The notes under the pieces are model-generated. The model saw only the letters and a list, made by a program, of their open reading frames with translations, had not been told where the DNA came from and searched no databases. A program made the translations under genes and the position numbers. From NCBI GenBank assembly GCA_023418595.1, contig JAEZZI010000003.1, forward strand, positions 62,001-126,000: DNA of 64,000 nt, read 5' to 3'. This document shows positions 32,083-39,928 of this stretch, piece after piece (the stretch's first letter is position 1; each line of letters opens with the position of its first letter). The DNA comes from Pseudomonadota bacterium. Its GTDB lineage: Bacteria; Pseudomonadota; Alphaproteobacteria; Sphingomonadales; Sphingomonadaceae.

Positions 32083-33828
32083 GTGACCGAGAAAAGCGGA
32101 GCCGACATCCTGATCGAGGCGTTGACCGACCTCGGTGTGGAGGTCGTGTTCGGCTATCCGGGCGGCGCGGTGCTCCCGATCTATGACGCTCTGTTCAAGC
32201 AGAAGCGCATCCGCCACATCCTCGTCCGCCATGAACAGGCTGCGACCCATGCGGCGGAGGGCTATGCGCGTTCGACCGGCAAACCCGGCGTGGTGCTCGT
32301 CACCTCCGGTCCCGGCGCGACCAACGCGGTCACTGGCATCGCCGACGCGCTGATGGATTCGATCCCGATGGTCGTCATCACGGGTCAGGTGCCGACCGCT
32401 CTGATCGGCACCGACGCGTTTCAGGAAGCCGATACCGTCGGCATCACGCGCCACGTCACCAAGCATAATTATCTGGTGAAAGACCCCGCGCGGCTGGGCG
32501 CGACGATCCATGAGGCGTTCCACATCGCCACCTCGGGCCGCCCCGGTCCGGTCGTGGTCGACATCCCCAAGGACGTTCAGGTCGCGACCGCCAAATCGGT
32601 CAAATACGGCACGATCGAACACAAGACCTATCGCCCGCAAATCAAGGCCGAACCATCGCTGATCGAGGCGGCGGTGGACATGATCGCGGCCGCCGAACGC
32701 CCGGTCTTCTACACCGGCGGCGGCATCATCAATTCCGGGCCCGGCGCGTCGCAATTGCTGCGCGAGCTGGCGCGGATCACCGGCGCGCCGGTCACATCGA
32801 CGCTGATGGGTCTGGGCGCCCTTCCCGCTTCTTCCCCGCAATGGCTGGGGATGCTGGGGATGCACGGCACGTTCGAGGCCAATATGGCGATGAACAAGGC
32901 CGACCTGATCGTCTGTCTGGGCGCGCGGTTCGACGACCGGGTGACGGGTCGCCTCGACGCCTTCAGCCCTCACAGCCGCAAGATCCATGTCGATATCGAC
33001 CGGAGTTCGGTGAACAAGAATGTCCGCGTCGACCTGCCAATCGTCGCGGATTGCGGGCGCGCGATCGAGGATATGGTGCGGGTGTGGAAATCGCGGCAAT
33101 ATCCCAAGCCGGACCTGTCCGAATGGTGGAACCGGATCGAAGGCTGGCGCGCGACCAGATGCCTGGATTTTCCGGAGACGGCCGACGAGATTATGCCGCA
33201 ACGCGCGATCCGATCATTGTGGCAGGCGACCAGGGACCGTGCGCCGATCATCACTACCGAAGTCGGCCAGCATCAGATGTGGGCCGCGCAGCATTTCGAC
33301 TTCGAAAGCCCGAACAAATGGCTGACTTCGGGCGGGCTGGGCACGATGGGCTATGGCCTGCCCGCCGCGATCGGCGCGCAACTGGGCAATCCGAAGGCGC
33401 TGGTGATCGATATCGCAGGCGAAGCGTCGATCCAGATGAACATCCAGGAACTGGCGACCGCGACCCAGTACCGGCTGCCGGTCAAGGTCTTCATCCTCAA
33501 CAACCAGTATATGGGCATGGTCCGCCAGTGGCAGGAGCTGACCTATGAAAGCCGCTATTCGGAAAGCTATTCGGATTCGCTCCCCGATTTCGTGAAGCTG
33601 GCCGAGGCTTACGGCTGGAAGGGCATCCGCATCGAACGCCCGGATCGGCTGGACGCCGGGATCGCCGACATGCTCGCCCATGACGGCCCGGTGATGGTCG
33701 ATTGCATGGTGGCGCAACTCGCCAACTGCTTCCCGATGATCCCGTCGGGCGCGGCGCATACCGACATGATCCTCCAGGCGAACGAAGTCTCCGGCACGAT
33801 GGACGACGAAGCGAAGGCGCTGGTTTAA
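32083..33828 (+). CDS. ilvB: acetolactate synthase large subunit
   Basis: First common enzyme of valine, leucine and isoleucine synthesis, 581 residues. The activating glutamate is in RHEQAATHAAEGYAR; TGQVPTALIGTDAFQEAD and the FAD-binding region GARFDDRVTG are clear. The ThDP magnesium motif, usually GDGS or GDAS in this family, reads AGEASIQMNIQEL, with Glu for Asp. Start at GTG 32083, with AAGGAG six bases upstream. It is followed by ilvN four bases after its stop. No leader peptide is visible upstream. Confidence 0.97.
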   Translation: MTEKSGADILIEALTDLGVEVVFGYPGGAVLPIYDALFKQKRIRHILVRHEQAATHAAEGYARSTGKPGVVLVTSGPGATNAVTGIADALMDSIPMVVITGQVPTALIGTDAFQEADTVGITRHVTKHNYLVKDPARLGATIHEAFHIATSGRPGPVVVDIPKDVQVATAKSVKYGTIEHKTYRPQIKAEPSLIEAAVDMIAAAERPVFYTGGGIINSGPGASQLLRELARITGAPVTSTLMGLGALPASSPQWLGMLGMHGTFEANMAMNKADLIVCLGARFDDRVTGRLDAFSPHSRKIHVDIDRSSVNKNVRVDLPIVADCGRAIEDMVRVWKSRQYPKPDLSEWWNRIEGWRATRCLDFPETADEIMPQRAIRSLWQATRDRAPIITTEVGQHQMWAAQHFDFESPNKWLTSGGLGTMGYGLPAAIGAQLGNPKALVIDIAGEASIQMNIQELATATQYRLPVKVFILNNQYMGMVRQWQELTYESRYSESYSDSLPDFVKLAEAYGWKGIRIERPDRLDAGIADMLAHDGPVMVDCMVAQLANCFPMIPSGAAHTDMILQANEVSGTMDDEAKALV

Positions 33829-33832
33829 AAAC

Positions 33833-34348
33833 ATGCACATCACCCAGGAAACCGCAGAGCGGCACACGCTCGCCATTCTCGTCGATAACGAACCCGGCAT
33901 CCTCGCGCGGATCGCGGGGCTGTTCACCGCGCGCGGCTACAATATCGAATCGCTGACCGTGACCGACATCAGCGAGGACGACCGGATCAGCCGGATCACC
34001 ATCGTCACCTCTGCATCGGCGCATGTGATGGAACAGATCATCGCCCAGCTCGACCGTCTTGTCCCGGTGCATAAGGTGACCGACCTGACGGTGCTCGGCG
34101 CGCATGTCGAACGCGAACTCGCGCTGGTGAAGGTCGCAGGGCGCGGCGAACAGCGGATCGAAGCGCTGCGGTTGGCCGATGTCTATCGTGCCCGCGTGGT
34201 CGATGCGACCACCGCGAGCTTCGTGTTCGAAGTGACAGGGGGCACCGAGAAGATCGACAAGTTCGTCGAACTGATGCGCGAAGTCGGCCTGGTCGAAGTC
34301 GCGCGCACCGGCATCGTCGCCATCTCTCGCGGGAGCGAGGCTGCCTGA
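33833..34348 (+). CDS. ilvN: acetolactate synthase small (regulatory) subunit
   Basis: The 171-residue regulatory subunit that activates IlvB and gives feedback inhibition by valine. An ACT domain fills the first 75 residues (TLAILVDNEPGILARIAGLF, then RGYNIESLTVT), followed by a second ferredoxin-like domain. The gene starts four bases after the ilvB stop and is coupled to it. A palindromic repeat separates it from ilvC, which may reduce read-through. Confidence 0.96.
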   Translation: MHITQETAERHTLAILVDNEPGILARIAGLFTARGYNIESLTVTDISEDDRISRITIVTSASAHVMEQIIAQLDRLVPVHKVTDLTVLGAHVERELALVKVAGRGEQRIEALRLADVYRARVVDATTASFVFEVTGGTEKIDKFVELMREVGLVEVARTGIVAISRGSEAA

Positions 34349-34359
34349 TCTTACAAACC

Positions 34360-34439
34360 GTCACCCCAGCGAAAGCTGGGGTATCAAGTCGCAAGGGATA
34401 TCCAATGCGGCATGAGATGCCAGCTTTCGCTGGCATGAC
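34360..34439. repeat. palindromic repeat family C
   Basis: Facing arms containing CCAGCGAAAGCTGG and CCAGCTTTCGCTGG, with GTCAC at the left end and GTCAT (reversed) at the right, spaced by about 30 bases. It lies between ilvN and ilvC, in an apparent operon, so it could stabilise the upstream message or weaken read-through. Confidence 0.8.
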
Positions 34440-34464
34440 GTTTAATTTTCGAAGGGGACAAACC

Positions 34465-35484
34465 ATGCGTGTCTATTACGATTCCGACGCCGACCTGAAC
34501 CTGATCTCCGACAAGAAGATCGCGATCGTCGGCTATGGCAGCCAGGGCCATGCCCATGCCCAGAATCTGCGCGATTCGGGCGTGAAGGACGTGGCCATCG
34601 CATTGCGCCCCGGTTCCGCCAGCGCGGTAAAGGCAGAGGACGCCGGTTTCCAGGTCATGTCGAACAAGGAGGCGGCGGGCTGGGCCGACATCCTGATGAT
34701 CCTCGCCCCCGACGAGCATCAGGCGGCGATCTGGAACGACGATCTGAAGGGCAATATGAAGCCGGGCGCCGCGCTCGCCTTCGCGCACGGCCTGAACGTC
34801 CATTTCGGGCTGATCGAACCAGAGGCTGAAATCGACGTCATCATGATCGCGCCCAAGGGGCCGGGCCACACCGTGCGCAGCGAATACAAGCGCGGCGGCG
34901 GCGTCCCCTGCCTGATCGCGGTGCACCAGGACGCGACCGGCAACGCGCATGACGTGGCGCTCGCTTATGCCAGCGGCGTCGGCGGCGGGCGTTCGGGGAT
35001 CATCGAAACCAATTTTCGCGAGGAATGCGAAACCGACCTGTTCGGCGAACAGGCGGTGCTGTGCGGCGGCATCACCCATTTGATCCAGGCGGGGTTCGAG
35101 ACGCTGGTCGAGGCGGGATACGCGCCCGAAATGGCGTATTTCGAATGCCTGCACGAAACCAAGCTGATCGTCGACCTGCTCTATGAAGGCGGCATCGCCA
35201 ATATGCGCTATTCGATCTCGAACACTGCGGAATATGGCGATATCACCACCGGCCCGCGGATCATCACCGACGAGACGAAGAAGGAAATGAAGCGCGTGCT
35301 CGACGACATCCAGTCGGGCCGGTTCGTGCGCGACTTCGTGCTCGATAACCGCGCGGGCCAGCCGCAGCTAAAGGCCGCACGCAAGCGGGCCGAGGCGCAT
35401 CCGATCGAGAAGACCGGGGCGGAACTGCGCGCGATGATGCCGTGGATCGGCGCGAACAAGCTGGTGGATAAGGCGAGGAACTAG
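34465..35484 (+). CDS. ilvC: ketol-acid reductoisomerase (class I)
   Basis: Isomerises and reduces acetolactate to dihydroxyisovalerate (and the isoleucine equivalent), using NADPH and magnesium. At 339 residues it is the short class I type. The Rossmann motif GYGSQGHAHAQN is at about 24-35, and the magnesium ligands are in the second domain (FREECETDLFGEQ and YECLHE-like stretches). Start at ATG 34465 after GAAGGGGA. It is the third gene of the ilvB-ilvN-ilvC block. No special feature or damage is visible. Confidence 0.98.
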   Translation: MRVYYDSDADLNLISDKKIAIVGYGSQGHAHAQNLRDSGVKDVAIALRPGSASAVKAEDAGFQVMSNKEAAGWADILMILAPDEHQAAIWNDDLKGNMKPGAALAFAHGLNVHFGLIEPEAEIDVIMIAPKGPGHTVRSEYKRGGGVPCLIAVHQDATGNAHDVALAYASGVGGGRSGIIETNFREECETDLFGEQAVLCGGITHLIQAGFETLVEAGYAPEMAYFECLHETKLIVDLLYEGGIANMRYSISNTAEYGDITTGPRIITDETKKEMKRVLDDIQSGRFVRDFVLDNRAGQPQLKAARKRAEAHPIEKTGAELRAMMPWIGANKLVDKARN

Positions 35485-35646
35485 GCGCAGCGCCGCAGGT
35501 CGGAAAGCAAAGCTTCCGACCGCGTGGGCGCGCAGGCGCCCAAGCAAGCCCGGACGGCACGACGGAGCCAGCCCATAGGGCACGGCTTCGCCGGGTCCGA
35601 CGGGCTGGCAGTGAGATTACGAACCGCCTTGCCCCCAAAACAACCC

Positions 35647-35724
35647 GTGCTCCCGCGCAGGTGGCAGCCCAGGATAATCGAGCATAACGCCAGCAACCCT
35701 GGGCTCCCGCCTGCGCGAGAGCAC
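35647..35724. repeat. palindromic repeat family F
   Basis: Facing arms built on GTGCTCCCGCGCAGG and its complement, with GCAGCCCAGG and CCCTGGGCTCCC at the inner ends. It lies in a 245-base gap between the convergent ilvC and murD2 genes. The gap also holds a shorter stem (TCGGAAAGCAAAGCTTCCGA) just after the ilvC stop, possibly a terminator-like structure without a T-run. Confidence 0.7.
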
Positions 35725-35729
35725 AGCCA

Positions 35730-37061
35730 TTACTGGTGCGACGTCGCGTATCGCTCACACAGCGCGCGGAACCGCTCGCCGCGCTCCTCGAAACTCTTGA
35801 ACTGCACGAAGCTCGGCGCGGCGGGGGACAGCAGCAGCACGTCCCCCTCGCCCGCTCGTCCGCACGCGCCGCGCACCGCCGCCTCCAGATCGGCCACCAG
35901 CGTCACCAGAACGCCGTCCAGCCGCCCGGCAAACTCACTTTCCATCCGACGCCCGGTATCCGGCAGCAACCACAGGCTCGTCACCCCCGCCGCGCGGATC
36001 GCATCGGGGAGCGCGGCATGGTCCTGCCCCCGCTCGCTGCCGCCCAGAATCAGGTGGATCGGCCGCCCGGCATAGACCGACAGCGCCGCCATCGTCGCCT
36101 GCGGCACGGTCGATATGCTGTCATCGACGCAGGTCAGGCCGCCGACCGCAAATTCCTCCATCCGGTGCGGCAGGGTCGCGAAGCCGCCGAGATCGATCGC
36201 CCACGGATCCTCCAGCGCATCGAGCATCAGCGCCACGCTCGCCGCCGCCGCGACATTCGACAGATTATGTTCGCCCTTCGGCACAACGCCGGTGAGCGAA
36301 ACGGCACGCCCCTGATAGCTGAGCGATCCGCCGACTGCGGTATAGCCCTGCCCGTCGTTGAACCAGGTCACGTTCGCACGGTCGCCCAGCCGCTTTCGGA
36401 TCTCGGCATCGCGGTAATTCAGAACCGCTGGCACGCTCGGGTCGATCGTCGCCAGCCGCAGCTTGTCGGCATAATAGGTCTCGACCGATCCGTGCCATGG
36501 CACATGTTCGGGATAGAGGTTGTTGACCACCACCAGAGCGGGCGCGCGGTCGAGATCGGCGGTCTGATAGCTCGACAGCTCCAGGATGGTGTGGTCGACC
36601 GCAGGCGCTTCGCCGATCGCCGCAGTCCCGGCATTGCCCAACAGCTTCGCATCGCGCCCGGCGGCGCGCAGCATGTGGAGGATCAGCGTCGATGTCGTGC
36701 TCTTGCCCTTGGTGCCGGTGACGCCGATCGTGCCTGCGGTGCCGTGCGCCTCCAACCAGAGGTTGGTCGAGGAAGTGACGCGCGTTCCCACCGCCTTCGC
36801 ATCAGCGATTTCCTGTCGTTTCAGGCTGATGCCGGGACTTTTGACGATCACGTCGAAATCGCCGTTGGCGATTGCCGCCTTGGCGGTATCGCCCGCCAGC
36901 AACGCGACCCCGGCGGGCAGGTCCAGCCCGTACGCCATTTCGTCGAGCAGCACGGTCACGGTCGCACGCGGATGCTGGGCGCAGACGAAGCGCAACACCG
37001 CCTGCCCCTCGCGGCCATAGCCCCAGATGCCGACCCGGCGCGCGCCGTCAAAGATAGCCAT
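35730..37061 (-). CDS. murD2: MurD2-type UDP-MurNAc-L-alanine L-glutamate ligase
   Basis: A 443-residue Mur ligase. The ATP site is GVTGTKGKSTT near residue 115, followed by NNLYPEHVPWHGS and the C-terminal domain (SERGQDHAALPDAI). Its neighbour encodes a MurL-like epimerase. In Xanthomonas, MurD2 adds L-glutamate instead of D-glutamate to UDP-MurNAc-L-Ala, and MurL then inverts it. The shared neighbourhood, and the shorter, divergent sequence compared with ordinary MurD, point to that role. It is not in the dcw cluster. Its start overlaps the end of murL by 14 bases. Confidence 0.85.
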   Translation of the reverse strand: MAIFDGARRVGIWGYGREGQAVLRFVCAQHPRATVTVLLDEMAYGLDLPAGVALLAGDTAKAAIANGDFDVIVKSPGISLKRQEIADAKAVGTRVTSSTNLWLEAHGTAGTIGVTGTKGKSTTSTLILHMLRAAGRDAKLLGNAGTAAIGEAPAVDHTILELSSYQTADLDRAPALVVVNNLYPEHVPWHGSVETYYADKLRLATIDPSVPAVLNYRDAEIRKRLGDRANVTWFNDGQGYTAVGGSLSYQGRAVSLTGVVPKGEHNLSNVAAAASVALMLDALEDPWAIDLGGFATLPHRMEEFAVGGLTCVDDSISTVPQATMAALSVYAGRPIHLILGGSERGQDHAALPDAIRAAGVTSLWLLPDTGRRMESEFAGRLDGVLVTLVADLEAAVRGACGRAGEGDVLLLSPAAPSFVQFKSFEERGERFRALCERYATSHQ

Positions 37062-38403
37062 CAAGCGCCTTTCGAAAGCGGGCGGGCACCCGGCCTTGCC
37101 ATTGCGGCGTCAGGAAATCGTCATAGGCCGCGACCGCATCGGGCGGCGTCGCGGCGATGCGGGGGGCGAGCGCGCGGACGATCGCGGTGTCGCGCCAGTC
37201 GGGATGCTCGGCAATCCGCATCAATGCCGCGCGCGATTCGAGGAACTCTCCCACGCAATCCCAGGGCTTGTGCGCACCGTCGAGCGCGGACAGTTCCTCA
37301 TAGCCGCCAAGCTGTTCGGGCATATCGAGCAGGTTCGCACCGAACGCAGCGATCAGCCGCTCGGGCGGCATCGCGGTTGCCATCATCAGGAAGGTGAAGC
37401 GACACTTGGCGCAATCGAGGCACCAGCGCTCGCCGCTGCGCTCGAGGATGCGAAACGCCTTGTTACAGCTTGTGAACACCCGGTCGTAGCGATCGGTTTT
37501 TGCGAACAACTGCGCGATGTGCAGTTCCGACAGCGGTCGCAGCAGCGAGAAATAGTTCAGGCTGGGCGAGACGTGCATCGCGACATGCTCGGCGAAACGC
37601 GCCTCGAACGCGCTGCTCTTCGAATATTGGTGGTTCACATCGTCCACCGTCGGTTCGTCGGCAGAGCGTTCGTTCGAAAGGACGATGTGCGACCAGCCAT
37701 GGACGAAGGCTGCGGCAACCGCGATCAGGCTGACGATCGCGGTGATCGGGACATGGCCGTTATAGACAGCGCCGCTCGCGTTCAGTTCGAACAGATACGG
37801 GTCGAGGCTGCGTTTCACCGTCGCCATCGGCACGCCGCTTGCCCCGGCGCTGTCAATCATCGGTTCACGCGGATTGACGCAGAACAACTCGATGTCGTCG
37901 CCCGACGCGCGCAGCACTTCCAGGCTGACCAGCGAGTCCTTGCCGCCGCCGATCAGCACCGCCGAACGGTCGGGTAGATCGACCGTCGCGGCAGGTTCGT
38001 CATCCGGGACACCGGCATTCTCGAACCGGAGCCGTCCGTCGACGGACAATCCGTTGCGCATCGCGAATTCGCCCAGTCCCTCGCGGTAAACCTCCGCAAA
38101 GAAAGCGATTTCGTCCTCGGCCAGTTTCAGGCCGCCCAGGTCGAGCACCGGTGGCAACCACGCCTTGTAATAGCTGACCCCCGCCATCACAAACAGCGAG
38201 CGGATCGCCGCGTCGAACGCATGCCGCGCAGGGCTGCCGGACGCCGGCAATTGCGTGCCGAAATCGACCGTCTCGGTAAAGGCCGCGCCGTTGTCGAACG
38301 CATAGTCCAGAAAGACGCGGCCCGCCTCGTCGTCGGAACGCGTCCCCAGGAAACGGAATGTTTCGGCTGCGGCGGGCTGTGCGGAAGGGGCGGCTTCTGT
38401 CAT
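37048..38403 (-). CDS. murL: MurL-type UDP-MurNAc-L-Ala-L-Glu epimerase
   Basis: A 451-residue protein matching MurL, the epimerase that turns the terminal L-glutamate of UDP-MurNAc-L-Ala-L-Glu into D-glutamate. Features are the P-loop-like GGGKDSLVS near residue 135, LSNERSADEPT, YSKSSAFE, and a cysteine cluster CLDCAKCRF. The pathway avoids free D-glutamate and glutamate racemase. The ATG at 38403 is chosen because the upstream sequence looks unlike protein. Its end overlaps the start of murD2, so the two are translationally linked. Divergent from yceI. Confidence 0.87.
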   Translation of the reverse strand: MTEAAPSAQPAAAETFRFLGTRSDDEAGRVFLDYAFDNGAAFTETVDFGTQLPASGSPARHAFDAAIRSLFVMAGVSYYKAWLPPVLDLGGLKLAEDEIAFFAEVYREGLGEFAMRNGLSVDGRLRFENAGVPDDEPAATVDLPDRSAVLIGGGKDSLVSLEVLRASGDDIELFCVNPREPMIDSAGASGVPMATVKRSLDPYLFELNASGAVYNGHVPITAIVSLIAVAAAFVHGWSHIVLSNERSADEPTVDDVNHQYSKSSAFEARFAEHVAMHVSPSLNYFSLLRPLSELHIAQLFAKTDRYDRVFTSCNKAFRILERSGERWCLDCAKCRFTFLMMATAMPPERLIAAFGANLLDMPEQLGGYEELSALDGAHKPWDCVGEFLESRAALMRIAEHPDWRDTAIVRALAPRIAATPPDAVAAYDDFLTPQWQGRVPARFRKALDGYL

Positions 38404-38485
38404 GGTCGCACCTGCTTTGCCCCCGGCGGCACTCCGCGCGCAAGCCCTCTGCGTAGCGCCCCCGGTCAAACGAAAAGGAATAGCC

Positions 38486-39127
38486 ATGCGACTAACCCGT
38501 CCCGTCCTGATCGCTGCCCTTGCCACTGCCGCGATTGCGGCCCCCGTCATCGCGCAGCAGGCGACGACCGCCCCCGCCACGACGCCGGGTGCGCCCGACA
38601 AGTCGCGAGTGACCGCAGGCAGCTATGCGGTCGATCCCGCCCACACCCAGGTGATGTGGCGCGTCAATCATTTCGGCTTCAATGATTATTTCGGCCTGTT
38701 CGGCGACGTCACCGGCACGCTCAGGCTCGACCCGGCGAACCTTCAGGGCTCGTCGGTGGAAATCGCGATCCCGCTTCGCTCGCTCAAGACCAATAGCGAC
38801 GGGCTGACCAAGCATCTCGCCAGCGCCGATTTCTTCGAATTCGACCGGTGGGACAGCGCGACGTTCAAATCGACCGGCATCACGCTCGACCCCGACGGGG
38901 TGCGCGCGCGGATCGACGGCAATCTGACGCTGAAGGGCCAGACCCGGCCGGTGTCGATCACCGCGCGGTTCGAAGGCGCGGGCACCAACCCGATGAACAA
39001 GAAGGAAACGGTCGGCTTCCACGGCCTCGCCAAGATCCAGCGCAGCCAGTTCGGCATCGACTATGCGCTGCCGAATATCCCGGACGAAGTGAACCTCGCG
39101 ATCAGCGTCGCGTTCGAGAAACAGTAA
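38486..39127 (+). CDS. YceI family periplasmic protein
   Basis: A 213-residue secreted protein of the YceI lipocalin-like family, which binds polyisoprenoid lipids in known members. A signal peptide ends at PVIAQ (about residue 24), followed by AGSYAVDPAHTQVMWRVNH, the hallmark start of the domain, and DEVNLAISVAFEK at its end. AAAGGAA lies seven bases upstream of the ATG. It is divergent from murL and ends at a family A repeat. Possible roles include transport of quinone or isoprenoid lipids. Confidence 0.92.
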   Translation: MRLTRPVLIAALATAAIAAPVIAQQATTAPATTPGAPDKSRVTAGSYAVDPAHTQVMWRVNHFGFNDYFGLFGDVTGTLRLDPANLQGSSVEIAIPLRSLKTNSDGLTKHLASADFFEFDRWDSATFKSTGITLDPDGVRARIDGNLTLKGQTRPVSITARFEGAGTNPMNKKETVGFHGLAKIQRSQFGIDYALPNIPDEVNLAISVAFEKQ

Positions 39128-39146
39128 ACGACGTAGCCTCCCCCAC

Positions 39147-39223
39147 CCGTTCGTTTCGAGCGAAGTCGAGAAACGTAGGTCAAGCGCCCGCGGGCGTTTC
39201 TCGACTTTGCTCGAAACGAACGT
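39147..39223. repeat. palindromic repeat family A, copy 4
   Basis: Arms of about 30 bases with small differences (one T for C in the right arm). Lies between the convergent yceI and BLUF genes. The arms match copies 1-3 while the loop is different again. Confidence 0.88.
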
Positions 39224-39248
39224 GTGGGCGAAACGGGGGGATGTGGCT

Positions 39249-39647
39249 TTACGCCGCCGCGCGCCGCACCCGCGCAAAGCTTTCGAACGTCGCGCGGACA
39301 TTGTCCGATGCGCCCGCGACCAGCCGTCCGACGCGGTCCATCACCTCGCCCGCCTCGATGCCGGGGGTGAGCGATGCCATCGCCCAGTCGCCGAATTCGC
39401 GCGCGTCGATCGGACGGCGTGACAGGACGACGACCGCGCGGTGACGGGGATCGGCCTTGATCCGCGCGAACGCTGCATCGACCCGCGCCATCTCGCCCTC
39501 GAGCACCTGGAGGAAGCGCACGCCGTCGTCGTAGAGCAGCCCGGTGATGCCGTCGCGTTCGTTGTTCCGGCGCGACGTCAGCAGGATATGCCCGCGTTCG
39601 ACTTGCGTGTCGCCGCGCGCGGTGCTGATATAGACGATCTGGATCAT
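39249..39647 (-). CDS. BLUF-domain blue-light photoreceptor
   Basis: A 132-residue single-domain flavin photoreceptor. The essential tyrosine is Tyr6 in IQIVYIST, the asparagine in RRNNERDGITG (about residue 29), the glutamine Gln47 in FLQVLEG, and Trp88/Met90 in GDWAMAS; all positions match BLUF spacing, so light sensing is likely intact. There is no output domain, so it must signal by protein contact, as in short BLUF proteins. It is alone, upstream of a family A repeat and divergent from the leuA leader. Confidence 0.92.
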   Translation of the reverse strand: MIQIVYISTARGDTQVERGHILLTSRRNNERDGITGLLYDDGVRFLQVLEGEMARVDAAFARIKADPRHRAVVVLSRRPIDAREFGDWAMASLTPGIEAGEVMDRVGRLVAGASDNVRATFESFARVRRAAA

Positions 39648-39798
39648 GCCGGTGTCTTCCCCTCGCTCGTGCGACCTTTTGGAAAACCATCTAGTTTGAA
39701 AAGGTTACGAATGTCTGGCGAGCGCGATAGCCGCGCTTGATTGCCGCAGGGCATTTCTTGCTGGACAAAAACTGCGCGATTGGCGAACAGGGCGCATG

Positions 39799-39843
39799 AT
39801 GATTGCGCGCACCGCCCTGCTTCTGCGACTTATCCGCCCTTAG
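39799..39843 (+). CDS. leu leader peptide
   Basis: A 14-codon reading frame before leuA: M-I-A-R-T-A-L-L-L-R-L-I-R-P-stop, with CTG, CTT, CTG in a row and another CTT after one Arg codon. AGGG lies six bases before the second ATG (39799); an ATG at 39796 would add one Met. Four Leu codons among 14, three of them consecutive, and its place before leuA fit a leader that senses leucyl-tRNA supply by ribosome stalling. It is too short for ordinary gene calling. Confidence 0.75.
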   Translation: MIARTALLLRLIRP

Positions 39844-39921
39844 GGACGGAAAACGCACGCGCGCATCCCTCCCTAAGGGGACTTCACCGGCAACGAATTT
39901 CCAGGCGGACTTATCCCGCCC
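39827..39921 (+). promoter_or_regulatory. leuA attenuator-like leader with competing hairpins
   Basis: Following the leucine leader peptide, CCCTTAGGGA (39837-39846) can pair with TCCCTAAGGG (39870-39879). GGCGG at 39904-39908 can pair with either CCGCC at 39834-39838, which overlaps the leader peptide's end, or CCGCC at 39916-39920. Thus the downstream element has two possible partners. No T-run follows the first stem, so it is not a plain intrinsic terminator; the second stem is close to the leuA start and could cover it. Confidence 0.6.
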
Positions 39922-39928
39922 AAAGCCC

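Noticed and set aside
35485..35646. Small RNA gene between ilvC and murD2
   Set aside because: There is a stem after ilvC but no promoter or T-run; the sequence resembles intergenic repeat remnants.
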